A DNA stretch of 64,000 bases from Rhynchonema sp. JSB1_4. Lineage: Eukaryota > Nematoda > Chromadorea > Monhysterida > Xyalidae. A program made the position numbers and the translations under genes. The DNA lies in NCBI GenBank assembly GCA_030248065.1, contig JASAMV010004297.1, forward strand, positions 43,810 through 107,809, in the 5' to 3' direction. The notes beneath the pieces were generated by a model. It searched no databases. It was not told the DNA's origin and saw only the letters and a program-made list of their open reading frames with translations. This document shows, piece after piece, positions 41,168 to 53,985 of the stretch; position 1 is the stretch's first letter; every line of letters starts with the position of its first letter.

Positions 41168-44100
41168 GTGAGTGGAAATTTGTTTCATTTTCTTAAAAAT
41201 AACAATTTGGGTTCATAACAAGCACTCTCTCACTGAATAAGCCCCCAATTGGTTAGTAATTTTTCACTTTGTACTCAAGGATAATCGGAACGTTTACAAA
41301 TTCCCAGGCGGTCATCGTCAAGTTTCTTTTTTCATTCGGTTTACGATTCAGCATATTCAACCATGATAAAGTACAATTAATGTAATGCAGGAGATGGTTT
41401 TCGTTCCGGCATCCTGCAACATGAGCAGTTTAAAGCTGTCAGGGTTGTTTCAAAAAAAAAGTGGTCAATTAAAAAATTTTCTTAAAAAAAAATTTTTTTT
41501 TTGAAACTCAGATTTTGCTTTTTTTTAATAAAAAAAAGTTGCCCAAAATGGGCTAAAATGTCCAAAAATGGCCTTTTTCGAGGCAAAAAATTGGCACTTT
41601 TTCTCTGTGGACGAGACAATTTTTCCAAAATCGCGCCTGCGGCGCCCTGTATTGTCCCCAAATCCGTACAGGGATGCGCGGGGCTGGTCTTTTATAGTGA
41701 TGTGGCACCGATAATGTACTACTACATGCTACTACACATGTATATATGCAGGTCTGGTGCAAAACCGGGCGCGCAAAGTCGATCTGACGCGCAAGATTTG
41801 GGCTGTAATCGATATTTTGATGGTCGTATATCAGATATACGGCATTAGATGCATTAAAATACGTTGTACGGCATGCTACAATACATCAGAGTAACATCGT
41901 TAGTGAACATCAACCTCAGACTGGTCGGAGAAAATGGAATCTGCACAATACTACCGGGTGTCACCACACAAGTTCGGTCTGAGGCGAAAATTTTTCAATT
42001 TTTGAAAAATATGTTGTATCGATTTCATTTATCCTGAAACGTCGTTTGCAACACTTTTTCTAATAAAAAAATTTTTCGTCAAAAAAAATTTTTTTTTAAA
42101 AAAAAAGCTCGTTAATAAAAATTTTTTTTTCAACCCTGGTTATACTTGTCCATTTTGGGCTTGTGGACAATGAGGACATATTTTGTGATAGAGTTATAGC
42201 ACAAATTTCGCCCAGCGTGAAAGTTGTTCATTTGTGCAGGTGAACAACTATGACGCTGGTCGTAATTAGTGCTCCAACTCTATCAGAAAACATGATTGAA
42301 ACAAAAATTTGTCCTCATTGTCTACAAGCCCAAAATGGACAAGTATAACTCCACCTTAAAACATTTATCTTTCGATTCAGCAATGCCACCTACCAAATCG
42401 ACGACAGTGGCCTTGGACCGACGTGTGCCTGCTTGGAGCAAACGCCATTATTCGATCAGTCGACTTACGCCTGCAGGGATAAATTTGGTGCGTTTTTTTA
42501 TCATTGATTCTGTTCAAATGTGCTGTTATGAGCTTTCTCGTCATGTTTATCAAGCAGCTGCTGTACATTCTATGCTGACTGAACGCCAGGTGATCACGAT
42601 CAATCTGCACATTTTTCAATTTTCATTGCCATGAACGGTTTAGGGATCGCTGGGCATTCTTGTGACATTTCCTTTAATTTTTTCATTTTTTGGATCAAAA
42701 ACTTCATTGTGATTCACTGCCATCGTTCAAACAAAACGGTTGGCTGAAAGAAGGAAAGCACGTCGCGGTCTTGACACCTTAACACATTTTTCGTTTCATA
42801 TTTGGCAAAGTTACACTTACAAATTTGGGGGCATTTCCGTGTTTTAACCGGTCGAAAAGTTATTTATAGTAAGTGTGCGTTCGGATCATGCAAACTGTAC
42901 ATGTTTTAACGTTTTCGAAACTTCATGCGATGTCAGACCCAAAATATGGGAATCCAGGTGTCGTAAAAATTACCCGACTCAATATAAATCACCCAACCGC
43001 TCCGTGCCAAAACTACGACGATCTAATTTTCCTTCGTGATAGTAGGTAAAATGAAGATGTTCTCTTTTACCAATTGAAGTCGTTTGAATTCCTGGGTCCC
43101 AAGGACATCTTGTTTTGAAGAATATTGTTTTTAATGCCTGAAATGTATCACAGGGACCCAAAGGTCATTTGTCAAGAATTAGGTGCTCTTGCCAAAATAT
43201 TAACCGCCTCTCACAAATTTGCCCAAAATCTCTCTCTCTCTCTCGCTCGCTCTCTTGTTTTCATGGACGCAGCGTAATATTTTACAATTCTGTCAGTTTC
43301 TTAGTGCCGATAATTGACCCATAATGATCTCCACGCCACATGTGTACCATCGATCGGCAGAAGGGACAGTTTTAACTGCAGATCTACAATACATGTGTAT
43401 AAATCCGGTGGCTCTATTTAACATTGCAGTACAGTGTACACAGTGCAGTCATTCGTGAGCGTCACACGCATTTGCACTGACGATGTTCTTGTGCACCGTT
43501 CGGTCCGTGAAGCAGGTTTAGACTTAGGCTTAGGCTAAGGCTTCACAAATACATACGCGTAGGAACGAGCATCAAGCACCTTATGTAATCCTACAGATTC
43601 GCCGTTTGTTTTTACACAACCCTAATTGTTCAGTATGATACATGCCAATCATGAATCAATGTTAAGATACTGATTTTTTCGTCTGTCAAAACCAGCACTC
43701 CGCCGTCTTAATTAGTATAACAAGGTACAGATCAATGTGCTAATGCCATGGTGCTATCCACCCAGCCATCGGTAATAATTATGTCACAATTTCGTGCACC
43801 GGCCGAGAAAATATGCCGCATCACACTAATTTGCCGGAGAGCAAAAGTTACGCAACATATTCATTCAAAACATTGTAGTAAGACGCCAAAAACTAATGTA
43901 ACACAGAAAAACACCGGTGGCTTATCAGGGCTTTGTTGTCGTTATATACGTGACCGAGAAGTCAATTTCGCTAAACCCCCATCTTTTTAATCCCTTGATG
44001 ACGGTACAGAACTTACGGGCCACATTAAACAAAGTAAGTAAAAGTGACGTTTACTGTTACACACATTTGAACATGTTGAACTTTTTTAATCACCGCTAGT

Positions 44101-47100
44101 CGCAGTCCGGGGTCGCATATATTTTTATAAAAATAAAATATGCGCGCGAAAAATTCTTGGCGCATGAGTCTGTCTGTGGGCCGGCTGCTCTATTCCAACG
44201 CCGTCACACGTGTTTTCGAATCTTGCAGTACCTTTGAACGAAAAAATAAAGCAAATGGGTTTGATTCTAACATGGGGACGCGACAGTAAAACGATGTAAA
44301 AATAGGAAATCAAACAAGACAGACCAGCTACGCTATTATTGCGTGAAAGAGCACGTGGTAAATAACTATGATTGACTTCGAAACTAACATTCCACGCACA
44401 TGTTTTTTGGAATGCTAAGTTCACCATTATAGTGAAGATGATATGGTCCATATATACTTGAAAACTGGAGAAGAAAGCCACTTTCAATGGACACTCATAA
44501 ACAACCAGAAATATTTCCACTTTCCAGCCACGTACGAAGGCTGCGATGGGCTGATTTATTTTCGCAACACGTCAAGCGCTTCGTTCTACGACACGCACAG
44601 GATATTTCTGCCCGGCGTTTCCGGCTCGGTGAACCCGAACTATGCGCTCAATTTTGAACGTTGGTTTTGCCGGACATATTTTATTTTGGCATTTAATTTT
44701 TACATAACTTTGCATTTTGGCATGGCTTGGTTGTCCGCGGCTTGAGCTGTCACAAATTTTTCATGAAGACAAGCACGACGACTACCACGGCCCAAAGACA
44801 AATCTAGTTGGCACGTTAGCTTATCGCTAATTTGAAATAGGGTGAAAGTTGTTATCGATCCCCACACTAAGTAAAAGTGGCCAGCTTTTACACCCTCGTG
44901 CAATGTACAATAAAAACAAAATCTGTCTTTTTAGACAAACATTGCTTACCTTCAAATTTGGTGCCGCCTCTCTTTCCGATTGGCAATCCTCTTTAAAAAA
45001 ACAAAAAATATTCCCCTTTTTTTACAGAAGCCGAAATCCCAACGGACCAAATGGGTTGGGTTGATTGTCGTGTGATTGAAGTGCTCAGTCTGAAGCAACA
45101 AAACGGCTGGGGGCACGAGGTACCACAACTGCAGACTGCTTTCCAGCTGGCTAATGACTCAAGCAGCACCAGGCTGAAGGTGTGTGTGTGTGTCTGTGTG
45201 TGAACGACTGCGTAGCGCAGTGGTCTGGTCAATGGTTGCGGCGGGTTCGAGTCCCGATGAGGGAAATTTTGAGATGATCTACTCAAGCGTTCACACATAT
45301 TTTTTTCGCAAAATTATTCCTTACGTTCATCGGAACCCAAGGCGGGACCTTTTTGAGAGAGCAAAAAGCGGAAAATGACACAGATGGATTTACATACCTT
45401 CGAATCGTGTTTCTTCAGTACTACGGCGACAAAAGCGTGTCATCGTACTTGGTCGGCAAGCAACTGACTCTTCGCGTGGCCTGTCCGCAGATCAATGGAA
45501 ATTACTGCATACAATTCAGCATACATGGCCTGGATGGTTGGCTTTCCTCATATCTTAAAAAAAAACAATAGAAACTGAGATCATGGACTTGTGACCAAAC
45601 TTTTGCTTTCAACTTTTTTCAGTTGGCCAAGAGTACATGATGCTGTACACATTCACAACGACGCCGAGTTCGATCAGCACACCAGCTGCCAGCTCAGGTT
45701 AGCAAGTTTGGTTTGCCATACATTATAAGTAGTCACGGTAGTACCTAGAAATTCAGCATAAACCCATTGCCGGGCCAGGATCGCCTGTTGAAGTAGGGCA
45801 CACAATCTTCTGCCAAAATCACCCACGGGACACTAAGACACCCCTACCCTTGAGCACGATACCACTGACAGGGCCCGTCACCCCGTTTAAGGCCGCCCCA
45901 GCGACGTGGTGGCGATCATCTGTGCAATTCTGTTGCTTATGACCCTGATTGGCACGGCGATGCTTTGGATTGTCTGTTGGCGCTATCACAAGGACAAATT
46001 GGCCAGACGCATACAATTGCAGATACTCTATCAACAGAGACTGCAGGTTGGTTTGGTTTGCAGGTTGCTTGGTTGGATTTGTCAGACTAGATAGATAACA
46101 TTTGGGTTTGTTGGAGATGTATTGTTGAGGTATCCCGTCTCAGCCAGAAGAAAAATCTGTGGATTATTGTTAGGCTACGAAGCCGCGAGGATTCCACTCC
46201 ACAATTCGTTCACAATTCTTTGGAGGTTTCTTGAGCCGGAAACTGTGCATTTTGAGCTGCAACTACATGAAAATCAGCGCGCCCCCTGCTGCGACCAGGA
46301 GTTGTTTCTGCGTCACAATATTTAGTTGACTGTATGCTTGGTCGCTGCCACGTTTCAAAGGCGTTCTCAAGACTTGTACCTAAGGCCTGCCTCAGAGCAG
46401 CCCAATGCACGACCTAAGTAATGTACTGAGTGCAGTAATCTTGGTCTGTTTCGCCCTGCTTTCGCAGACAGACCGAGGCGCCAGTGCTCGTCAGTGCGAA
46501 CGCTGGCAAATTTGCCTCCAAAAAGTCCCGCCAGCAGTTAACCCTAATGTAATGCACAAGTCTAAACACGAAGACCGAACTTCAGTCCACTTCGTAACTC
46601 AAAGCAGCGCTACTTTCAATCTTTCTTTAATTTTGATTAACATTTTTCGTTTTGACTTTTGGCGCGAAGCGATTGACACCGGCAAAGCAACATCAAACCA
46701 CATTCCATCGAAACCTTATTTGCTTTGCTATGTATCAGCAGCATCGACATACATAGATTAACTGACGTGTTGATTATTTATGTAGGCAACGGGTGGGAAG
46801 TGGGACCGCCAAATGGGGATACAGGTGACCTTTGTGTTTAGAGGGCACAGGCTGAATAGGGTCGAAATTAGAACAATCTGTCAACAAATGCGGCTGGAGC
46901 CTAGGCCTATAAATGGGTCAAATATGTTAGGCCTGAATCGGCCGGGCCTGAAAAACTGGGCCTGGAAAAGGTCGGGCCTGAAAAGTCACGGAATATGAAC
47001 AAGCAGCAGACGCGCGTTTCAAAACGAAAGATCAACTTAGACAGTCTGCTGTGCCAGTGTAATCCTTTGTTTGAACCGAGCACAGTGCGCTGCACACCGT

Positions 47101-50100
47101 TTTTTTTCAACTGAGCTTTACACCCAACCGCGTCCTTCACAACGTTTCGAAATTACCAGCCATTGTGTAAGACAACTTAAATACAAATACAACCAATAAA
47201 GTCCGCGATCGCAGAATAGTGACTTACGATAATCTTTTACACTTTCGCTGTTTCACCCATTAACGTAACAGAAAATATACTTTGCTGATGTTTCACAGCA
47301 CACTTATACGAACGTACTGTATGTAAAGGCAGTCTACGGGGGGTTGTCACTCAGCCCCCGAATACCGTAACCCACCGTAATTTTGATCTGCAAGGATCGT
47401 GTCGAGACCATTTTGTTTTTATCTATGTTTTGCGTGTTAGCGCCAACGCCAACCAGCATTTCGAAGTTTTGGTGATCGACGCGCACGATGACAATTTCCA
47501 GCTTGCTGCCGCTAATACACGTGTCGATAGGCAGCGATCAGCATGGGTCTCGCAACGATCTCGCTTGCGGTGGGTTACGGTATTCGGGGGCTGAGTGACA
47601 ACCTCCCGTAGACTGCCTTTACAACGTATGCGTTGTGGTTACACAAGCATGAAAAGCAAAACGAAAACGTAACCCATCTCCCTTGAAACACAACCGCAGT
47701 AAACCTGGTGCTCTTTGGTATTGGTCGCACAATGGCCATATAAGAATTCATCAAATCAATCCTGATTTTCACGGTCAGTCACTCTTAACTACTGTGCTAT
47801 TTGTGATTCTCACAAAACATTTTCAGCTGAAAATAATCTAGCAGAGCACCCACGTAGCGCAACGCAACGTCACTGCCCTGTCACTTTCCCTCTTTACGAT
47901 TCAGGAAAAAATTGACCAATTCTTTCAAAGTTATTGTGCGACCAATATCTCAGTGTCTGGGGGCGAGTGTCCCACAGTTGCAATATTTTATCGATTAGTG
48001 GGTAGGGGTTTCCCGCCTTGCGTGTGTGTCAGTTGACCAGTAAACACCTTATCAGTCATTCACCGTGTAAAACTGGTGAATCAGCTATACACGCTTTCGT
48101 ACAAAAGCAAGTCTCTCGACTTTTCGCTCAACACCAGCCGTTTCAGGAGTTTCCCAAGGTTCCCTATTTATTTGGAAAGCATTATTCTGTTTAAAATAAT
48201 TTCTTGGCTTATTATTTCGTTCGATTTAATTGTGCAGCCGTGTTTTGATGGGATAAACACGCGCCCGTTACAAATTTCACAATATCTCTCTGGTCATGCG
48301 TACCAGAGGTTCACGCCACCCCGCGCAAACAATGAGCTACGATTCTTTTCATTGCACGATGGTATCACGCCCCTGCATGTGGTGGCCTTCATGAAAAGCG
48401 CTCGCACATACAAGGAGAATCTCGCCTTTTTTTCAATGTTTTGCTTATGAAATGCAAAAGCCTAGCTCTTATACACAGTTCCGGACATTTATATACCGTG
48501 CACAGGAGCAGTTTTCCTGAATTCGAAGAGAATGGTTTCAACTATACCTTGTCTCTTGTTGGCAAAAATGGACTTATTGTTGTATTCATATGACGTTATG
48601 AAATCTGTGTGTTCCTGCTGTTCATTCTATATGGATAATGTCCCAGATGATGGATTAGAAACCTACACACAGTGTCCTAAGGCCTAGTAAGAAGATGAAG
48701 ACATTGCCTGCCTTCAATGCATCGCTCTCTTACCCAACACGTCACCTTCTGAAGGTAAAGGTGCTCGGAAATATGCTCGTTATCAGTCCAGAAATGGAAA
48801 TAAGACACTCATTTGCCTGATACACTAACACCTAGTCTGATTGCGTTATTGCTTCAATATGCGGCGTGTTTTGGTTATTTGGTTCAAAACGTTTAATAGG
48901 ACTTCGCAATATCTGGAGACCCCAAGGTTTTCGTCATACCGACCTCACTATGAGTGGAGCATCGTAGCTCGCCATGTTTTTCCTGCATCATCGCAAGGCG
49001 ATATAATGTAATAACTTTCAATAATTCATGGCGGGTTCTGGCTGCATTCTGCTAAGCTTGTTTTTAGAATGTTTTTTTTCGCGGTTTGTTACCGTGAAGG
49101 TTCTCAGCGCGCGAGGTTTATTCCTGCCTTCTCTCTCCGTCTGTAATTTTTTTGTTGGTCGATTATTCTTTTAGCGCCTCCCCCGTTCCCCTCACACACG
49201 TAGTACGTAATAACATGCCGAAATTTAATTGTCTGAGGGGAAATAATTCCTCTGAGCTTATCGGTCTAGCTTCGTGCGATTATCTGCGCAACGAATTGAA
49301 ATGTAAGCTCCTAATTTTTGTCCCGAATCCGAGTGAGAAAGCGCAGACTGCTGTAGGCGGAGAGCTGTATACCTGTCTAGCTCAGCAGATTATAAATATG
49401 ACTGTTTTTTCAAAAGTTTGTTTGACCAAACTGGTATGACGTTAAAGCCTGTCATAAAGTAGTGCGTTTGCTCGCCATATCCCTGGCATTGCCCTTTGTC
49501 TCGCTGCCCTCTGCGCATACGTGATGTTTTTGTCCGCAGTCAAGCTATCGGTAATTCATTTGCGTGCTGTTGCTTGATGAAAAGGTTGGCTTCAGCATCA
49601 CGCGTAATACTTCGTTGTTGATTTACATAGCCCTCAGTTCATCAGATAATGCAATAACAACAACAATGAGCACGTTATAGTTTCAGTGCCGCGTGTATAA
49701 GCATGAGACTTTTGTTCGTCTGGAACCTTTTGACAAGCAATTGTTTCGACTTATGAAGACTGAAACAAAAAGCAAGCTCTTCGCTCACGCGTACGGCACA
49801 AATATACAATTCTAAATTTGACACGCACACACTGTAATGTTCTTGTTCCGACAGGTTTCCATCCCATTAAAGGTCCCGAGTGACCTAAGCAGCCAGCATA
49901 GAGCAGGTCGAAAAACAGGTGCACGTGTTATTATTGTTGACGAACAAAGACAGCCAGCCGGTACACTTTGTGATTGGTCTTGCAAACAGTCTATCCATTT
50001 TTGTATTGTTTGAATTCGAAACTGTCTGTGCAAAAAGATCCTGGTTAACGAGAATGTATCTGCTCGGAACCTTTTGGCCTCAGTTTTTTGACTGACCCTT

Positions 50101-53100
50101 TTCCGAATATACTAGCTCCACACGTATACAGTATGTAGTATACGACTGATATCCCGCGCCCTGACGAGCAAACGAAAGCAAAATAAAATTTTTTTCGACT
50201 TTCAGGCCTCACAAATCTACAACGAATTCGCGCATTCCGCCTATTTCCAAGGGCTCGACATTCAAGTGCAGGACGGATTGGTGCATCAAGCTCAGACGGG
50301 CGAACAGTGCGATCGGGCTAATACGCCAACAGCTAATTACGCCTATAGCAGGTATTGGTCGCACAATGACCATATAAGAATTCATCAAAATCAATCCTGA
50401 TTTTCACGTTCAGTCACTCTTAACTACTGTGCTATTTATGATTCTCACAAAACATTTTGAGCTGAAAATAATCTAGCAGATCAACCACGTTGCCGCAGGT
50501 CTGAAACATTCTCTTTACGACGTGTTTTGTGTGTGATCGCGCAACGCAACGTCATTGCCCCGTCACTAGCCTGCTTTGCGATTCAGGAAAAAAAATTGAC
50601 CAATTCTTATAAAGTCATTGTGCGACCAATACCAATGTATAGTCCGTCCATCAGCTCATGACACTTTGTTTTGTTGCTGCTGGCTGGTTTTTTGTTCCCG
50701 TCCTCCACGTTCTAATGAAAGAGAAATTGAGTGGGACCTATTTTGCAAAAAAACCAAAAAAAATGATAGAATGTGTCGAAAAGGATTGAATTCGATCAAA
50801 TTTAAAATTAAATTGAATTAAAATGGATAAAACACGTGAATGTCATAAAAATCACAACTTAGGAGCAAAAATAATTTTTTTCGGAAGCTCAATTTCTCTT
50901 TCATTAGAAACGCGGAGGAGGGGAACACGCCGGCCAGCAGCATCAGAAAGTGACATGAGCGGATGGACGGACTATACACATCATTGTCGAGTTTCAGTAA
51001 TTAAGCTAACATGTTCTACCTTAGGCCAGCTGCGTCGCGGTCCTAGGTTTGCTCTTATGAGTACAGATCTGTTCGAAGCCCGTTTTCCGACCAGGCGGTT
51101 CCTATGTCGGTTAAGGACAATCATCGTTGGGCCATATTTTGCCACACTAATTTTTGTGTTCATAACTGCACAGCTTGAAGCCAATTTCCATATTGTTCGT
51201 ATTTGTTCAGAAACTGTGAGAAAAGTTCACCAACAGCAAGCTCATGGAATATAAAGGTCGGTTTATACTTCTGACTGCTCGACAGTAGCAGTCAGAAAAT
51301 TGTGACTTCCCATCCGATTGACTGCTACCCCATTTATACTCGAGCGCAGTCAAAACGATAGCAGACACGAAAAAAGTATAAATGCGCCGGGCAGTCAAGG
51401 ACCGGCAGTCACCGATTCTGACTTACGGCAGTCAAAAACAGCAAGTTAAAAAGTTTTAACTTTCTGAGCTCTTTTGAGCTGACTCCCGCACATGTTTTGG
51501 TGTTTATCGGTAGATCTGGATAAGAAAACATGGTTTGTGTCAAAAGAAAAACAGAAGGCACCCCACGTCATTCTCACCACGACTGTTTAGGTCTTGTTGA
51601 CTGCCGGGGCCAAATAAGGCACTTTTGAACATCGCTTTGTTGTTTGAATCTTTCTTTATTTGGCTTTAAAAATCGCCGTTGCGTTTTTGAGTTAGTTCCA
51701 ATAAGTGCTGGTGTCATTGACCGAACAACGAACCCGTGAACTGGTTGCTTTATTGTATGATCACATCCAAACGTATTTATTGCGTGATTTCAGGGAGTTT
51801 TGTACGCCTTATATTTGTTTCGTGGTCATTTTTGAAATCACCAGGTCCGATTACATGGGAAAAATAACAAAAATGTGCAAAAACTTACTTTTGTGTGCAC
51901 CATCAAGGTTTGAACCCTCGGGTGACCAAACGCTAAACCGCTAAGACACAGAGACGCTTAACGCGCTATATAATCATAAGCAATGTGTTTGTGGGTGTGT
52001 CTGTGTGTGGGTGTGTGCGTGTGTCGCGGCTGTGTGTGCTGTAGCTGGCACTGCCTGTGTAAAAAAGATCAGGCAAACAACACGCGAATTTCTCTTTCTT
52101 TCATTTTCAAGGGGGGCAGTCGTCGGAAGTCAAGCCATTGGGGGCAGTCAAAAATGATCGGCAGTCACAGGCAGGCAGCAGGCAGAATCAGTCATGACTG
52201 CCAATGACTGCTGACTGCACTTGACTGCAGCAAAATTCTGACTGCTACTGCCCATGAAGTCAGAGTATAAACCGACCTTAAGATCAGAAACAGCGGTGTT
52301 TTGTACGTTACAGCCGTGACTTACAAACCGATAGAAATATTTGGGTCAAAAGTTTGAAAAAAGCGCAAAAAACGTTTTTGGTGCGTTCTTTGCAGAAATC
52401 CAGCGATGCGACTAGAGTTCACCGACGATTGTGTGCCAGGCGGGCATGTTGGCTCGTTGTCTCCGCCGGGCGGACCGTCGCATATGCAAATGGTGAGGGG
52501 CCGGTTGGATACGGGAATTTAAAACGTGCCGCCAAGATTTTTTTTGGTTCATGGGGCCATCCGTTTTTGCTCTCTTCCAACTCTGTCGCTATCAAACTTC
52601 GGTGCGTACAGTATACATGTACATACTGTATGTATACATATGTCAGGCGTCTTCTTTCTTACTACACGCAACAATTTTCCATGCATAATATTAGCGCTAC
52701 ACAGCTGTGTTTGATAATATTCCGTGTTGTTTACAGAAGCTCAATGTTTTGCTCTTGCTTTTGTGTTTCATTTTTGAAATTGTAAAATCTGCGAATATGC
52801 ACGAAGATGGTCTTTTGATAGGTTCAGGTGCTTGGAGCATTTTTTAACTCGTCAAGGCAAGGTACATATACCACATCACGAAACGTACCGGAAAACATTT
52901 ATATCTGGCCTGTTCATCAGCACAGCACGCAAATGTATTGGACAAGGCAAGGCATCCTATCCTGATAATAAAAATGATGTCTGTGTTGTGTACATTGCCA
53001 AGGCGTGAGCCAGAAAAACAGCTCATTTACGGGCTTTCACAAACCCCTTTTGATTAGAAAAATGCAGCTGTTTTCTCGCGTGTTCATGATAAATAAAGAA

Positions 53101-53888
53101 CATGTTGTACGGGTTCGGCATAATAAGGGAATCGGACAAGCACGCAATCTCAGGAAATCTCGCATTCATATTCTGTTGATCTGCTGCAAGGACGCGTGTT
53201 CTGCGTAGAAAATTTTCGGTTTTGTGCAAAACAATTAAATGTTTTTCAGTTGGAAATGAACATTTACACTAAAAACTTGTCTCTTTGGAAAAATTCGGAG
53301 CCTCCAAAAACCAGATGTACCGATACGAAGTTAGTCGCTGACTCGACCCCGGCTCCGACATCAGTAGTGCTGGTAAACACCGACTAATTTCCCACACTAG
53401 CACCGATCCGTAACTCGTAGCAGAGGATATTCGAGTTGCGCGGTTTAATGAGTGTCTTTGCAAAAAACGTACCGATATGGATACATTTAACTAATTGTTT
53501 AGTAGTCAACACAAATCTTTAACTCTGCACGACCAAAGTAACAACCAAAAAAACAGATTTGAATGGCAATCATCAGTAAGCATGTAGTGATTAGATAGAC
53601 TTGAAGCTTAGATAGTGTTTTTAATCCGCTTTCCAGTTTATGGTTGGCGTGTTATCTCAATCAGCAATTTGCGTTGCTAACTAACGTTGCACATGTATGG
53701 TACAGTACGTATATAATTTACGTCATAAAGTTTTAAAGCAAAGCGAACTGGGCGTATTGTTTTGTCGTTGACACTGATCGTCTAGGCGGTCAGACTAAGC
53801 TAGCCCTAGATGAGCGCGATGATGTGTATGTATATATGTATAATATACAGTATAATATATATATATATATATATATATTATTAATAAT

Positions 53889-53985
<97 letters not shown>

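Noticed and set aside
45204..45260. tRNA gene
   Set aside because: A and B boxes are present but too close together, and there is no anticodon arm.
50823..51254. 143-codon frame in intron 8
   Set aside because: No splice sites in the right phase, no domain, and an overlapping antisense frame; near the length expected by chance.
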